A DNA stretch of 64,000 bases from Calothrix sp. 336/3 (GCF_000734895.2 NZ_CP011382.1:3202700-3266699), one strand, 5' to 3'; positions 46,646 to 56,816 are shown, counted from the first letter of the stretch. Numbers and translations are program-made. Notes: a model not told the origin generated them from the letters alone.

Positions 46646-48711
46646 AATTAATTTCTCTGCGTTTGTGTAATTTTCGTTCCTTCTATGGAAAGACACCAGA
46701 AATATTTATTGCTCAAGGAAATACCCAAAATACTACTATTATTCATGGCAATAATGGAGCAGGTAAAACTAGCTTATTAAATGCTTTTACTTGGGTTCTG
46801 TATGAAAAATTTACTGCCGCATTTGCTTCCACAGAACAATTAGTAAATAAACGGGCGATCGCAGAAGCGGAAATCGGCAAAAGTATTGAGTGCTGGGTAG
46901 AAATTATTTGGGAGCATGAGGGGAGAAAATATCGTGTACGTCGAGAATCAAAGGTTTATAAAAATCATCAGACTATCGACAACGGTAAAACAGAATTAAA
47001 AATGTGGCTATTTAGAGATGATGGTACTCTCTCCTATGTTGATAAGCATTTAGAAGATATCATTAATCAAATTTTGCCCCATAGTTTACATCAATACTTT
47101 TTCTTTGATGGTGAACGTATTGAGCAAATTGTTCGTGTTGATAAAAAATCAGAGATTGCAGAAGCAACAAAAATTTTCCTAGGAGTGGAAGTTATCAATC
47201 GTGCAATTCGTCATCTCAATGATGCCAGAAAAACCTTAGATAATGAACTCAATACCATAGGAAGTGCAGAAACAAAACAGCTTATACAGCAGCAAAGTAA
47301 ATTAGAAAAGCAGATAGAATTAATTTATCAAAGACAACAAGAAATTAAAGAAGAAATAGAATTTCAAAATCAAATAAAAAAAGAAACTAGTAATCACTTA
47401 AGAGATTTAAATAATGCCAAGGAATTACAGGAGAGGAGGCAATTTTTAGAAAAGCAAAAGAAAGATAATCAGGAAAATTTACGTCAAAGTCGTAATAGCG
47501 TCAAAAAAATAATTTCTACCCGTGCTTATACAGTACTTATTCCACAAACTACAAGTAAATTTCGGGACATCATCAATCATCTCAAGCAGCAGGGAGAATT
47601 AAGACATGGAATATCCCAGGAATTGATTCATGAATTATTAGATAATCATCGCTGTATCTGTGGTACAGAGCTATCTGAAGGTAGTCAAACACGGGAAAAT
47701 ATCGAAAAACTTTTACAAAAAGCCACATCATCCCTAGTGGAAGAAAAAGCTATCCGTATGACTGCAAAAGTTGATGAAATTGATAAACAAGCCATTAATT
47801 TTTGGGAGGCAGTAGATAGGGAACAAAGTCAAATTAATCAATTAAGAATAAACATCGCTGAGATTGAGCTAGAACTTGATAATATTCAAGAAAAGCTTCG
47901 CAAAGACCCCAGTGAAGAAATCCGCAACCTCCAGCAGCGTCTAGAGGCAATTGAAGAAAAAATTACAGAACTAACTTTAGAACAAGGAGGTAATCAACAG
48001 AAAATTTATCAGTATCAAACAGAATTAGAAGCTTTAATTAAACAAATTCATAAGCAAAAATTTAACGAATCTCGACAGCAATTAGCTCAACGTCGTATCC
48101 AAGCAACCCAAGAGGCGATCGCGCGTTTAATTGAAGTTAAAAATCGTCAGGAAGAACAGTTCCGTTTGCAACTAGAGCAACGTATTCAAGAAATATTTAG
48201 TCAAATAGCTTTTGCTCCCTATATTCCCAAAATTAGCGAAAAATATGAATTGACTTTAGTAGAAAATACCACAGGAATTGAATCACCAGTTGCTGCATCT
48301 ACTGCGGAAAATCAAATTCTCAGTCTGTCTTTTATTGCTAGTATTATTGATAGAGTCAGAGAATGGAGCCAAAAGAAAAAAGTCTTGATGGTTCCTGATA
48401 GTAATACTTTTCCCATAGTTATGGATTCACCCTTCGGTAGTTTAGATGAACAGTATCGTCGTCAGATTGCCAAAGTCATGCCACAAATGGTGAACCAACT
48501 GATTATATTAGTCAACAAAACTCAATGGCGAGGAGAAGTCGAAACAGAAATTACTCACCGAATTGGTAAACAATATATTCTTACCTATTACTCTTCTAAA
48601 CCTGATTGTGAGGTGGATGATATCGATATAGCAGGTGAAAGATACTATTTAGTCAGGCAAAGTCCTAATGAATTTGAATATACAGAAATCACACCAGTCA
48701 ACCATGACTAA
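46642..48711 (+). CDS. dndD: DndD, SMC/Rad50-like ATPase of DNA phosphorothioation
   Basis: The 689-residue ABC/SMC-type ATPase has Walker A HGNNGAGKTS (about 34-43), the family sequence HQYFFFDGERIEQI (about 150-163), two coiled-coil stretches (about 210-290 and 365-500) flanking a zinc-hook-like CICG (near 338), the ABC signature region ENQILSLSF and Walker B FPIVMDSPFGSLDE (about 590-603). DndD supplies ATPase and possible nicking activity for inserting sulfur in the DNA backbone. The hook has C-x-C spacing rather than CxxC. Followed by the dnd-associated gene. Confidence 0.9.
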   Translation: MKLISLRLCNFRSFYGKTPEIFIAQGNTQNTTIIHGNNGAGKTSLLNAFTWVLYEKFTAAFASTEQLVNKRAIAEAEIGKSIECWVEIIWEHEGRKYRVRRESKVYKNHQTIDNGKTELKMWLFRDDGTLSYVDKHLEDIINQILPHSLHQYFFFDGERIEQIVRVDKKSEIAEATKIFLGVEVINRAIRHLNDARKTLDNELNTIGSAETKQLIQQQSKLEKQIELIYQRQQEIKEEIEFQNQIKKETSNHLRDLNNAKELQERRQFLEKQKKDNQENLRQSRNSVKKIISTRAYTVLIPQTTSKFRDIINHLKQQGELRHGISQELIHELLDNHRCICGTELSEGSQTRENIEKLLQKATSSLVEEKAIRMTAKVDEIDKQAINFWEAVDREQSQINQLRINIAEIELELDNIQEKLRKDPSEEIRNLQQRLEAIEEKITELTLEQGGNQQKIYQYQTELEALIKQIHKQKFNESRQQLAQRRIQATQEAIARLIEVKNRQEEQFRLQLEQRIQEIFSQIAFAPYIPKISEKYELTLVENTTGIESPVAASTAENQILSLSFIASIIDRVREWSQKKKVLMVPDSNTFPIVMDSPFGSLDEQYRRQIAKVMPQMVNQLIILVNKTQWRGEVETEITHRIGKQYILTYYSSKPDCEVDDIDIAGERYYLVRQSPNEFEYTEITPVNHD

Positions 48712-48768
48712 AAAATAGTTTTTCAGGAAAAATTGCCCCAATATATACAAAATTATTAAGTACTTACT

Positions 48769-49236
48769 ATGGCTGACAGCGGTAGAATTAGAATAGCCAA
48801 GGATAAAGCCGAATTAGTTAAAGAACTAGCTTCTGATGATACCGATAAAGGAGTATTTCAAACCTTTGCAGAAGTAGTTGTTTTTGCTGCTGCTTTAGGA
48901 GTAAAACACCAACGTCAAGTTCCCCTCAGAGAAATATCGAAAAGAGAACCTGCACCTATTCGCCTAGATATTTTTGCAAGTAATGGATACGATTGGCTAA
49001 TTAAAGTCTTAGGTGTTAATTATACTGGCAATATTCAAATACTTGCTCCCGATGAAGACCAAAATCAAGCTTACCAAATTTTTGAAGAGTACGCTAATGG
49101 GGGACTAGAAATACTTCAAGGAGAATTACACGGAGCAGTTGACTATTCTGAAAGAATATTATTACTACTGAATTATGAAAGAGATAATTCAACGGAAGAA
49201 AATGAGGAGTTTGATTTGAGTCGATTTCTCACATAA
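48769..49236 (+). CDS. Dnd-associated protein (DndE position; resembles phosphorothioation-associated protein 4)
   Basis: The 155-residue protein begins RIRIAKDKAELVKELA and has a conserved-looking segment GVFQTFAEVVVFAAALGVKH, then PAPIRLDIFAS. It follows dndD by 57 bases, the position of dndE elsewhere. It lacks the DndE hallmark (a TG-x-TPN-x-L-x-RIAL segment), so I assign it to the dnd-associated family often called protein 4. Soluble, acidic C terminus. Small hairpin ATACATC/GATGTAT at 49243-49262 follows the stop. Confidence 0.7.
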   Translation: MADSGRIRIAKDKAELVKELASDDTDKGVFQTFAEVVVFAAALGVKHQRQVPLREISKREPAPIRLDIFASNGYDWLIKVLGVNYTGNIQILAPDEDQNQAYQIFEEYANGGLEILQGELHGAVDYSERILLLLNYERDNSTEENEEFDLSRFLT

Positions 49237-49469
49237 TTTACTATACATCGCTTTTGATGTATGTGATGCACAAAAATCGCGGATTAAGTCATAAACCTTA
49301 GAATTGAAATTTGGCATTATATCTCATAAAAATCAAATATGCTGTATAGTCTTATATCCGAACATACTACTTATGAAAGTCAGCCAGAAAACCCAAAAAT
49401 TTGGTTACTCCCTATTGTAATATCCGATTTAAAATTCCATTTGGATAAACAATTTCAATCCATAATATT

Positions 49470-50645
49470 TCAGAACCAACCAAGTGTAATTTTCACAGCT
49501 TTCACTGCATCCGCTACTGCCCCAACACTAGCTGAAATTTTGTAAGGCTTATCTATATTTTTAGGATTTGTCTCTATCCTAACTATATTATCCTTCCACA
49601 GTTGATTTTCTCTTGACCAATCTATATCTATTAATTGAGCTATCTTTGCTTCATCAAAACAATTTTCTGCTGAAGAATAAGTATGGTATAGTAAGCGTCC
49701 TAGAACTTCTAGTCCAACACTAGTTCCTAATAAGCAATCTTCCTTAAATTCAGCGACATCTTCAATAGTCAGTTCTTCTGTTGGGGTATCATAAACATAT
49801 TCCGTATTACTACATCTTGAGAAAAAGTTGCTCAGGCAAACTACTAAAGCGTCAGATGCTTGGTAGACATCTATTCCTTTTAAAGGGTCATTGATACTAT
49901 TAGCAAAGCTACAACTGACTAGTTTAGATATATAACTAGTAGTATAAATTAGCTTTTGTTTTGTAGTAGGACTGCTTTTAATTTTTTCCGTCTTGTCTTT
50001 GAACATTGGAACTCTATTAATCAATTCCTTGGTAATTCCTACACAACCAGAAAATTCTCCAAAGGATAATATCAGCGATTTATCTAATGCTTTTGTTTGA
50101 GCCATATCACGGAAGTCTTTCTGGCATTGGCGATGATCTCCCTCTAGCACCAACGTTATGGGAAAATCATCTTCTGCAATTAAATAACCATTGTTACTTT
50201 CGATTAACTCATGTATTGCCCGTTTCCGGTGCTGTCCATCAGTAATATCTAATTTAACTCCACGATTAATTACAACTAAACAAATGCCACGACCAAATTC
50301 AATAATTTTTATATCTTCTGGATTGACATTAGCAGTTAAAGTCCCAACAATCCAAGGCTTATTTTTTTGTGAATTTTCAATGATGTAATCTTTAATTTCT
50401 TCTGCATGCCCTTTTACTTCTGGTCGATTTTTTCCGGAATCAGGGTCGTTATTTGTCGAAGGTTTGGTTTGTAACAAACCAGAAAAATCTCTAGCTGGTA
50501 CATTGATTTGTAGCATTGTTCTTTGACCCTGTTTCAGGATTAAACCTGGATAACATCTTTCTCGATAATACTTTGAGAAAAACGGTTCAATGAATGTACG
50601 AAACTGAGTTTGTTCTTCTGGGGTAATGTTATCTATACTGTTCAT
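49470..50645 (-). CDS. DGQHR-domain protein, DndB-like (first copy)
   Basis: The 391-residue protein contains the DGQHR motif (VKLDITDGQHRKRAIHEL) with the preceding strands typical of DndB/DGQHR proteins. DndB is a transcriptional regulator of dnd genes in other systems. This copy is short and diverged from the 532-residue second copy. It is convergent with the dnd-associated gene and lies 112 bases downstream of the second copy on the same strand, so the two probably form one transcript. Confidence 0.8.
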   Translation of the reverse strand: MNSIDNITPEEQTQFRTFIEPFFSKYYRERCYPGLILKQGQRTMLQINVPARDFSGLLQTKPSTNNDPDSGKNRPEVKGHAEEIKDYIIENSQKNKPWIVGTLTANVNPEDIKIIEFGRGICLVVINRGVKLDITDGQHRKRAIHELIESNNGYLIAEDDFPITLVLEGDHRQCQKDFRDMAQTKALDKSLILSFGEFSGCVGITKELINRVPMFKDKTEKIKSSPTTKQKLIYTTSYISKLVSCSFANSINDPLKGIDVYQASDALVVCLSNFFSRCSNTEYVYDTPTEELTIEDVAEFKEDCLLGTSVGLEVLGRLLYHTYSSAENCFDEAKIAQLIDIDWSRENQLWKDNIVRIETNPKNIDKPYKISASVGAVADAVKAVKITLGWF

Positions 50646-50757
50646 AAGATTGAATTACTGAGTATTTCGGAAAATTTTCCTCGTAGACTTACATAGCATA
50701 ATATCCCAAAAAAAATAATCATAACTCAGTAATAACCGTATGTTTGAAATAGAAGTA

Positions 50758-52356
50758 CTAACTTAAAATTTCTGGAAGTCCAACTTTTTTCGGCTCCACA
50801 AACTTACCCTCAAAACTAATAGTTCTGTTTTCAAATGTTCTGCATTTTGCTAAATCCTTCCTTAATTCTGCACGCTCCATCTGTTCTTGAATTCCTCCCA
50901 AAATATACACCAGTAACCTTGCAGCTAATTCTTTCCCAGATACTTGTATCCTTCTCTTGTTAGGATCATATAGGATTCCATACCATAAAGATTGAGGAAA
51001 CTCTATAGCAGTAAAACCGCCCTTTTGATCGAATATCCGCAGTTTCTTGAATATGTCTTCTAATGTAAAACCTTTTTGAAAAACTAAGATACCTAATGCT
51101 TGTGCAAGGGCAATTTGTCCTACCGGACGAAACAACATATTTCCTTCCCCTTCGTCCTTTTCAAAACTAAAACGACGCAGGGAGGGAGTATCCGCATGTT
51201 CAATAATTTGATAGCTTGGGAGACTGGCTAAACAGTCAAATAATTGGTTAAATTTATCTATTCCTTCCGATAGCTCTTCATCATCGGGACGCAGGGGAAC
51301 TAAACTTTTATCTATCGCTTTCCAGTGAGGAAATTTATGCCCTAAATAACGTTCTGACATCTCAGTTAACGCTTGCAAAGTGGTTAAAACTGTAGATTTA
51401 GTTGCAATCGTAGCACTATTCCAATTAACACGAGGATTTCTCTTATCTCGTTGTTTTAATAAAGGATGGGTGACAGCAATTTTTCTAGCAATAATGGCAA
51501 AACCATTATCTTCATTTAACTGTGCTAATTGTCCCTTACTCAGGGGAGTTGCCATCAAATTCACATGAACAAAAATTGAACGTACTCTTTTTCTGGCTTC
51601 CTCACGGGTTTCTCCTGCAACTACAGCAGAAATAAATTCTATCCCAATGGTTTCTTGAGGTAAATTTTGAATATCAGTGAGTTTAATGGAGAACTTCTCT
51701 ATTAAATCTTCTAATTTGAGATTTGTCTCATAGGTTGTTTTATCTTTCCGATATCTAGGAATTTCACCAGTTTTAAGTAATTCAATTAATCCTTGCACCC
51801 CCATCAACCGATGTTGACCATCTAAAGCGTATATTGTCAAGTCTGTTTGTAAATTAATTAACCCAAATTTTTCTCGAATATCAAGGGGAGTAAAGGCGAT
51901 CGCGGATTTTTTTGCCCTACCTTTTTTATCCCATTCCTTTGCTTTGGGATTATCTACCCAAGATGGACTAACTACAACTAATACAGGTGGAAATTTATGA
52001 TGTTTACGAGTTGCTAAATATTGTACCAGGGATATTTGCCGTGACCAATCTAGGGGACGCTGCTGAATTTCATCAATAGTCTCAGCATCAATGTCAATAT
52101 TTCCTGACTGGGAATTATACTTGCGGTGTAATAGGGGTAAACTAGAAGCAAATTTAACTTGGTTAGCAAACCATTCTAAAGTAACAGAACTGACATAAGC
52201 TTCTGTTCCCCCCATATTCGTTTTTTGTACTAGAATTTTTTGATTGTCATCTAAATACTGATTGAGCAAAGATTTTATCCTTTCTTCCTCAGAATCATCA
52301 AGATGGGAATACTGAGTTGTGGTAGATGTGATATTGTCCGCACTAATACTTTCCAT
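50758..52356 (-). CDS. DGQHR-domain protein, DndB-like (second copy)
   Basis: The 532-residue protein has the DGQHR motif in TIYALDGQHRLMGVQGL (about residues 175-191), which places it in the DndB/DGQHR family. It is longer than typical DndB (about 360), with an extended C-terminal part. It is divergent from dndC across 167 bases, an arrangement suited to DndB acting on the shared promoter region. ATG at 52356. Confidence 0.82.
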   Translation of the reverse strand: MESISADNITSTTTQYSHLDDSEEERIKSLLNQYLDDNQKILVQKTNMGGTEAYVSSVTLEWFANQVKFASSLPLLHRKYNSQSGNIDIDAETIDEIQQRPLDWSRQISLVQYLATRKHHKFPPVLVVVSPSWVDNPKAKEWDKKGRAKKSAIAFTPLDIREKFGLINLQTDLTIYALDGQHRLMGVQGLIELLKTGEIPRYRKDKTTYETNLKLEDLIEKFSIKLTDIQNLPQETIGIEFISAVVAGETREEARKRVRSIFVHVNLMATPLSKGQLAQLNEDNGFAIIARKIAVTHPLLKQRDKRNPRVNWNSATIATKSTVLTTLQALTEMSERYLGHKFPHWKAIDKSLVPLRPDDEELSEGIDKFNQLFDCLASLPSYQIIEHADTPSLRRFSFEKDEGEGNMLFRPVGQIALAQALGILVFQKGFTLEDIFKKLRIFDQKGGFTAIEFPQSLWYGILYDPNKRRIQVSGKELAARLLVYILGGIQEQMERAELRKDLAKCRTFENRTISFEGKFVEPKKVGLPEILS

Positions 52357-52523
52357 GGGAGTTTTCTAAGGGCATAGAATGTAACATATGATAACTATAT
52401 ATGAAGTTGATTCTGGATTTAGGAAGTTTTTAAAAACCGTAATATGTACAATTTTATGCAGTATTATAGGATGTCGGCGTATTCTATTGCATTTTCAGAA
52501 TCACGGGAGTTAGGTCAAAACTC

Positions 52524-54137
52524 ATGACAACAGTTCAAAAATCAGATAAGAAAAATCAAAATCAACGCACTGTTGCAGAGTTTGTAGAAGATGTAGAACT
52601 ACTGACTCAGGAAATTCAAGATTTATATTGTTTAGATGCTATTCCCTGGGTAATTGGAGTCTCATGGGGAAAAGATAGCTCCGCTATTTTGCAACTGATA
52701 TGGAATGCTATTTCCACGTTACCAAAAGAAAAACTCCATAAAACAATTCACGTTATTACAACTGATACGCTGGTAGAAAATCCGATTATCTCTGCTTGGG
52801 TTCGTAAATCCATGCAGCAATTAAATTTAGCTGCACAAGAGAAAAAAATCCCGATAGAACCTCATTTACTTCAGCCTGTTATTGTAGATACATTTTGGGT
52901 GAACCTGATAGGCAGGGGTTATCCTGCACCTCGAAATCAGTTTCGTTGGTGTACCCAACGCTTAAAAATAAACCCTGCTAATTATTTTATTCGGGAAATG
53001 GTTCGAGCCAATGGAGAGACAATTCTAGTCTTAGGAACTCGCAAAGCAGAAAGCTCCAAAAGAGCGGCTACTATGCAAAAGCACCAAGTTGGTAGAGTAC
53101 GCGATCGCCTCAGCCCTAATAGTAGCTTACCAAACTCATTAATTTATACTCCCATAGAAGATTGGCGTAATGATGAAGTTTGGTTGTACTTAATGCAATG
53201 GGAAAATCCTTGGGGGGGAAATAATAAAGATTTATTTAATATATACCGAGGTGCAACAGCAGATAATGAATGTCCTTTGGTTGTTGATACTTCTACGCCC
53301 AGCTGTGGAGATTCCCGTTTTGGTTGTTGGGTTTGTACCCTCGTTAGTAAAGATAAATCAATGGAGGCAATGATTCAGAATGATGAAGAAAAAGAATGGA
53401 TGAAACCTTTGCTTGATATTCGCAATGAGTTGGATGTTAGAAACGATTATGATAAACGCGATTTTCGACGTATTTGGGGAGAAGTCCAATTATTTGAGCG
53501 CAATAAAGACGGAGAAACATCTGTAGAACCAATACCAGGTCCCTACACAAAATACTGGCGAGAATATTGGTTAAAAAGTGTTTTACAGGCGCAAACAACA
53601 ATGCGTCAAACCGCACCAGAGAATATGCGAGATATTACTCTCATTTCCCTAGCAGAATTGAGCGAAATCCGCCGTATTTGGTTAGAAGACAAGCATGAAT
53701 TTGATGATAGTTTACCTCGGATATATCAAGAAGTGACAGGCGAAGAATTTCAAGACCCCCGTCCTGGTGCGGACTACAGCCTACTAGGGAATGATGAATG
53801 GGCAGTTCTGGAAGAAATTTGTGCAGGTGATGCCATGCACTTAGAATTGATGGCAAAACTACTAGATACGGAAAGGCAATTTCGGAAAAGGTCGAGACGT
53901 GTAGGAATTTATGAAGCTTTAGAAGGGTGTTTCAAGACTAGTTCTCGCTCCCAAGAAGAAGCAATTAAAAATGCTCACTTTAAACGAGATTTAAAGGAAG
54001 CTGTTACCAAGGGTGATATAGATAAGGTGAGACAATTAACGTTAGGGGATGTGGTTAACCCTCCACAGGAAGACACCCAAAACAATAAAAGTCAAAGTTG
54101 GGCAGGTAAGAAATTTAAAAAGCAGAAAGACAACTAA
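52524..54137 (+). CDS. dndC: DndC, PAPS-reductase-like sulfur transfer enzyme
   Basis: The 537-residue protein is of the PAPS reductase/ATP pyrophosphatase class. The nucleotide-binding loop reads GVSWGKDSSA (about 46-55), a variant of SGGKDS. A cysteine in RWCTQRLK (about 142-149) and further cysteines in NECPLVV ... CGDSRFGCWVC (about 249-272) can bind an Fe-S cluster, as in DndC. The C terminus (from about 300) is charged and ends Lys-rich. DndC activates the DNA backbone for sulfur insertion with DndD. The sulfur donor DndA (cysteine desulfurase) is not in the window. Confidence 0.9.
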   Translation: MTTVQKSDKKNQNQRTVAEFVEDVELLTQEIQDLYCLDAIPWVIGVSWGKDSSAILQLIWNAISTLPKEKLHKTIHVITTDTLVENPIISAWVRKSMQQLNLAAQEKKIPIEPHLLQPVIVDTFWVNLIGRGYPAPRNQFRWCTQRLKINPANYFIREMVRANGETILVLGTRKAESSKRAATMQKHQVGRVRDRLSPNSSLPNSLIYTPIEDWRNDEVWLYLMQWENPWGGNNKDLFNIYRGATADNECPLVVDTSTPSCGDSRFGCWVCTLVSKDKSMEAMIQNDEEKEWMKPLLDIRNELDVRNDYDKRDFRRIWGEVQLFERNKDGETSVEPIPGPYTKYWREYWLKSVLQAQTTMRQTAPENMRDITLISLAELSEIRRIWLEDKHEFDDSLPRIYQEVTGEEFQDPRPGADYSLLGNDEWAVLEEICAGDAMHLELMAKLLDTERQFRKRSRRVGIYEALEGCFKTSSRSQEEAIKNAHFKRDLKEAVTKGDIDKVRQLTLGDVVNPPQEDTQNNKSQSWAGKKFKKQKDN

Positions 54138-54437
54138 AAATTGGGTGTTTTCATAGTATTGATGAATATAATTCGATATGGTTCAGTTAATCAGATTTAG
54201 TTCTGAAGGGTTAGAGAGGAGCAAGTCTTAACTGAACTGTATTGCAAGATAATTTTGTTATCATCAAAACTTCCTGTAGATGTGACAAAGTAACCCTTAC
54301 CTCAGCTGAGTACAAGAAATATCGATTTTATCGTACTGCGATGGTGATTTCTAGGAATTCCGTTTGTAGCTTCTTGTAGCTTCCAATAACAAAGCACCCA
54401 TCAAAACTTGAGAACTTGACAGGTGCTTATTCTGGGA
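54138..54437. other. Intergenic region between dndC and tRNA-Glu
   Basis: 300 AT-rich bases, no gene seen. It is the downstream edge of the Dnd island. Confidence 0.4.
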
Positions 54438-54510
54438 TACCCCCAGGGGAATTCGAATCCCCGTTACCTCCGTGAAAGGGAGGTGTCCTAGGCCTCTAGA
54501 CGATGGGGGC
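54438..54510 (-). tRNA. tRNA-Glu (anticodon UUC)
   Basis: Reverse-strand cloverleaf: acceptor GCCCCCA/TGGGGGT, anticodon stem CCTCC/GGAGG with loop CTTTCAC giving UUC, T arm GGGGA/TCCCC with loop TTCGAAT. In cyanobacteria glutamyl-tRNA is also the precursor of 5-aminolevulinate, and so of heme, chlorophyll and bilins. Confidence 0.97.
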
Positions 54511-54902
54511 GCGTCCTTGACACTTTTATAAATTTAAAGGTTTTTTTCTCGAATGTCAACTAGTTTGATCAAAAAAATCTCTATATCTTGGGGCAGATAG
54601 TGGATAGTAGAATAGTATCCCTGATGAACTGTGTAAGCAGACCAGATGAATATGAGCGGTGAAAATACCTGACTCATGTTTCAAACGGGCTGATACGGTA
54701 GACTCAGAACTCCAAACTCTTTGGAATTAGCGGTTTGTGAACTATGTACATCAAGTTGAGTGGATGAGAATAATCATGGAAATAGAGAATGACGATTCTG
54801 CTGTTTACAGCCTTGCTTGCAAGTTCGTTACATAATTGAGGATGATTAAGATTTACTATTCTTTACAAAAGATTTTGAAATTTATCGCTCAAAATCTCAG
54901 AC
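54511..54902. other. Intergenic region upstream of the antiporter
   Basis: 392 AT-rich bases without coding frame or recognisable element, containing the antiporter promoter. Confidence 0.4.
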
Positions 54903-56816
54903 ATGGAAGCATCTTTTGAAATTACCTTGCAGATGGCGATCGCCGTTTTTGCAGGGATTTTGGCTCAAGTATTGGCTGCGTACCTGCGAGTACCTAGCAT
55001 CGTTTTCCTGCTGATGTTTGGTATCTTGTTAGGGGCAGACGGCATCGGTTTACTTCACCCCCAGGTATTGGGTACGGGACTAGAAGTGATCGTGGCTTTG
55101 GCGACGGCAATTATTTTGTTTGAAGGTGGACTCAACCTCGAACTCCGAGACTTAGGAAAGGTTTCTACAAGCTTGCAATTACTTGTCACCCTGGGGACGA
55201 TGGTGACGTTATTAGGTGGTAGTATGGCTGCCCATTGGTTAGGGGAATTTCCCTGGGCGATCGCCCTCCTCTATGCTTCTCTGGTAGTCGTGACTGGACC
55301 AACGGTAATTAGCCCCCTATTAAAGCAAATCAAGGTAGATAGGCAAGTTGCCACCCTCCTAGAAGGGGAAGGAGTACTGATTGACCCCGTAGGAGCCATC
55401 TTGGCAGTTGTCGTTCTCAACACCATTTTAAATGACCACGCAGCCCCCATGGCGGCAATTAGCAGCGTGCTGACTCGTTTGGGGGTTGGTGCGGTTGTCG
55501 GGGGTGGGGGTGGTTGGCTCATGAGCTGGATTTGCAAACGGGCAACGGTTTTATCCTTTGAATTGAAAAATTTGGTAGTTTTGGCGGGGTTATGGGGTTT
55601 ATTTGTCCTCGCACAGATGCTACGTAGTGAGTCCGGATTAATGGCAACCGTCGTTGCAGGGGTGGTATTTGGCGCTGCATCCGTACCGGAGGAGCGTTTA
55701 CTGCGACGGTTTAAGGGACAACTGACAATTTTGAGTATCTCAGTACTATTTATTCTCCTGGCGGCGGATTTATCTATTGCCAGTCTGTTTGCCCTAGGGT
55801 GGGGCAGTGTATTGACGGTGTTGGCACTGATGTTTATTGTCCGTCCCATCAATATTTTGTGCTGTACCTGGAATAGTGACCTGAATTGGCGGCAAAAATT
55901 ATTTCTTTGCTGGGTAGCACCACGGGGTATTGTTTCTGCTTCCGTTGCCTCTTTATTTGCGATCGTCCTCACCCAACGGGGGATTAATGGGGGGGAAGCC
56001 ATTAAAGCTTTAGTTTTTCTGACAATTATTATGACCGTTGTTTGCCAAGGTTTAACTGCTGGAGTCATTGCCCAATGGTTACAAATTACATCCCAGGAAG
56101 CGACGGGAGCAGTGATTGTTGGCTGTAATCCCTTAAGTTTACTCTTGGCTCGTTTGCTGCAAGAGCGCGGTGAGAATGTAGTGATGATTGATACTGATTC
56201 CCAAGCCAGTCAAAAAGCCGAGGCTGAAAATTTGCGAGTGATTACCAGCAGTGCCTTAGATGAGAACGTCTTAGAAGAGGCAGGATTAGGCGGTATGGGA
56301 ACCTTTTTAGCGATGACAACTAATGGGGAAGTCAATTATGTTTTGGCACAAAGAGCCGCAGAAGAATTTAACCCACCCCGTGTGTTAGCCGTATTTCCCC
56401 GTGACCCCCAGGCAAATAATGCAACAACGAAAATGAAAGTGAGTCAAGCTTTTCTAGGAGAGTTGCAAATTAAGACCTGGAATCAGTATTTGAATGATGA
56501 GCAGGTGAAATTGGGGATGACAACTCTCAAGGAACCGGGCTTTTCTTTGCAAAAGATTCAATTACAAGCCTTGATCAAAACAGGGGAACTAGTACCGATA
56601 TTTATCGAACGAGAAGAGAAACTGCAAGTTATGCCTGCTGATGAAGTTTGGCAACCAGGCGATCGCATTATTTATCTATTACATGACCCCCGTCCCAATT
56701 TACTCAAGCGGCTTTCTGGTTCTAGTCAAGCCACCAGATTATCCCTGGAAAAACTCCCAGAAGTGGAAGAATTACCCATTGCCAAGTCTAGCGACATCTC
56801 ACTTAAACAGCTTTAA
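54903..56816 (+). CDS. CPA1-type Na+(K+)/H+ antiporter with C-terminal RCK/TrkA domain
   Basis: The 637-residue membrane protein has about 12 helices (residues 8-395), with the FEGGLNL and GEGVLIDPVGA boxes of CPA1/NhaP exchangers; the Asp in LIDPVGA is the expected ion-binding residue. A TrkA-N/RCK domain follows (about 400-490; VGCNPLSLLLARLL ... VVMIDTDSQ) and then a TrkA-C-like domain (about 530-615). It exchanges cations for protons at the plasma or thylakoid membrane, with the RCK part probably sensing nucleotide or ion state. Its last 18 bases overlap the convergent phycobiliprotein-like gene. Confidence 0.9.
   Translation: MEASFEITLQMAIAVFAGILAQVLAAYLRVPSIVFLLMFGILLGADGIGLLHPQVLGTGLEVIVALATAIILFEGGLNLELRDLGKVSTSLQLLVTLGTMVTLLGGSMAAHWLGEFPWAIALLYASLVVVTGPTVISPLLKQIKVDRQVATLLEGEGVLIDPVGAILAVVVLNTILNDHAAPMAAISSVLTRLGVGAVVGGGGGWLMSWICKRATVLSFELKNLVVLAGLWGLFVLAQMLRSESGLMATVVAGVVFGAASVPEERLLRRFKGQLTILSISVLFILLAADLSIASLFALGWGSVLTVLALMFIVRPINILCCTWNSDLNWRQKLFLCWVAPRGIVSASVASLFAIVLTQRGINGGEAIKALVFLTIIMTVVCQGLTAGVIAQWLQITSQEATGAVIVGCNPLSLLLARLLQERGENVVMIDTDSQASQKAEAENLRVITSSALDENVLEEAGLGGMGTFLAMTTNGEVNYVLAQRAAEEFNPPRVLAVFPRDPQANNATTKMKVSQAFLGELQIKTWNQYLNDEQVKLGMTTLKEPGFSLQKIQLQALIKTGELVPIFIEREEKLQVMPADEVWQPGDRIIYLLHDPRPNLLKRLSGSSQATRLSLEKLPEVEELPIAKSSDISLKQL

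Noticed and set aside
49339..49545. 68-codon frame, plus strand
   Set aside because: Its end overlaps the 3-prime part of the first DGQHR gene on the other strand; composition not convincing.
55271..56068. 265-codon minus-strand frame inside the antiporter gene
   Set aside because: Mirror frame of a long, clearly coding membrane protein; Thr/Arg/Pro-rich pattern is the usual antisense artefact.
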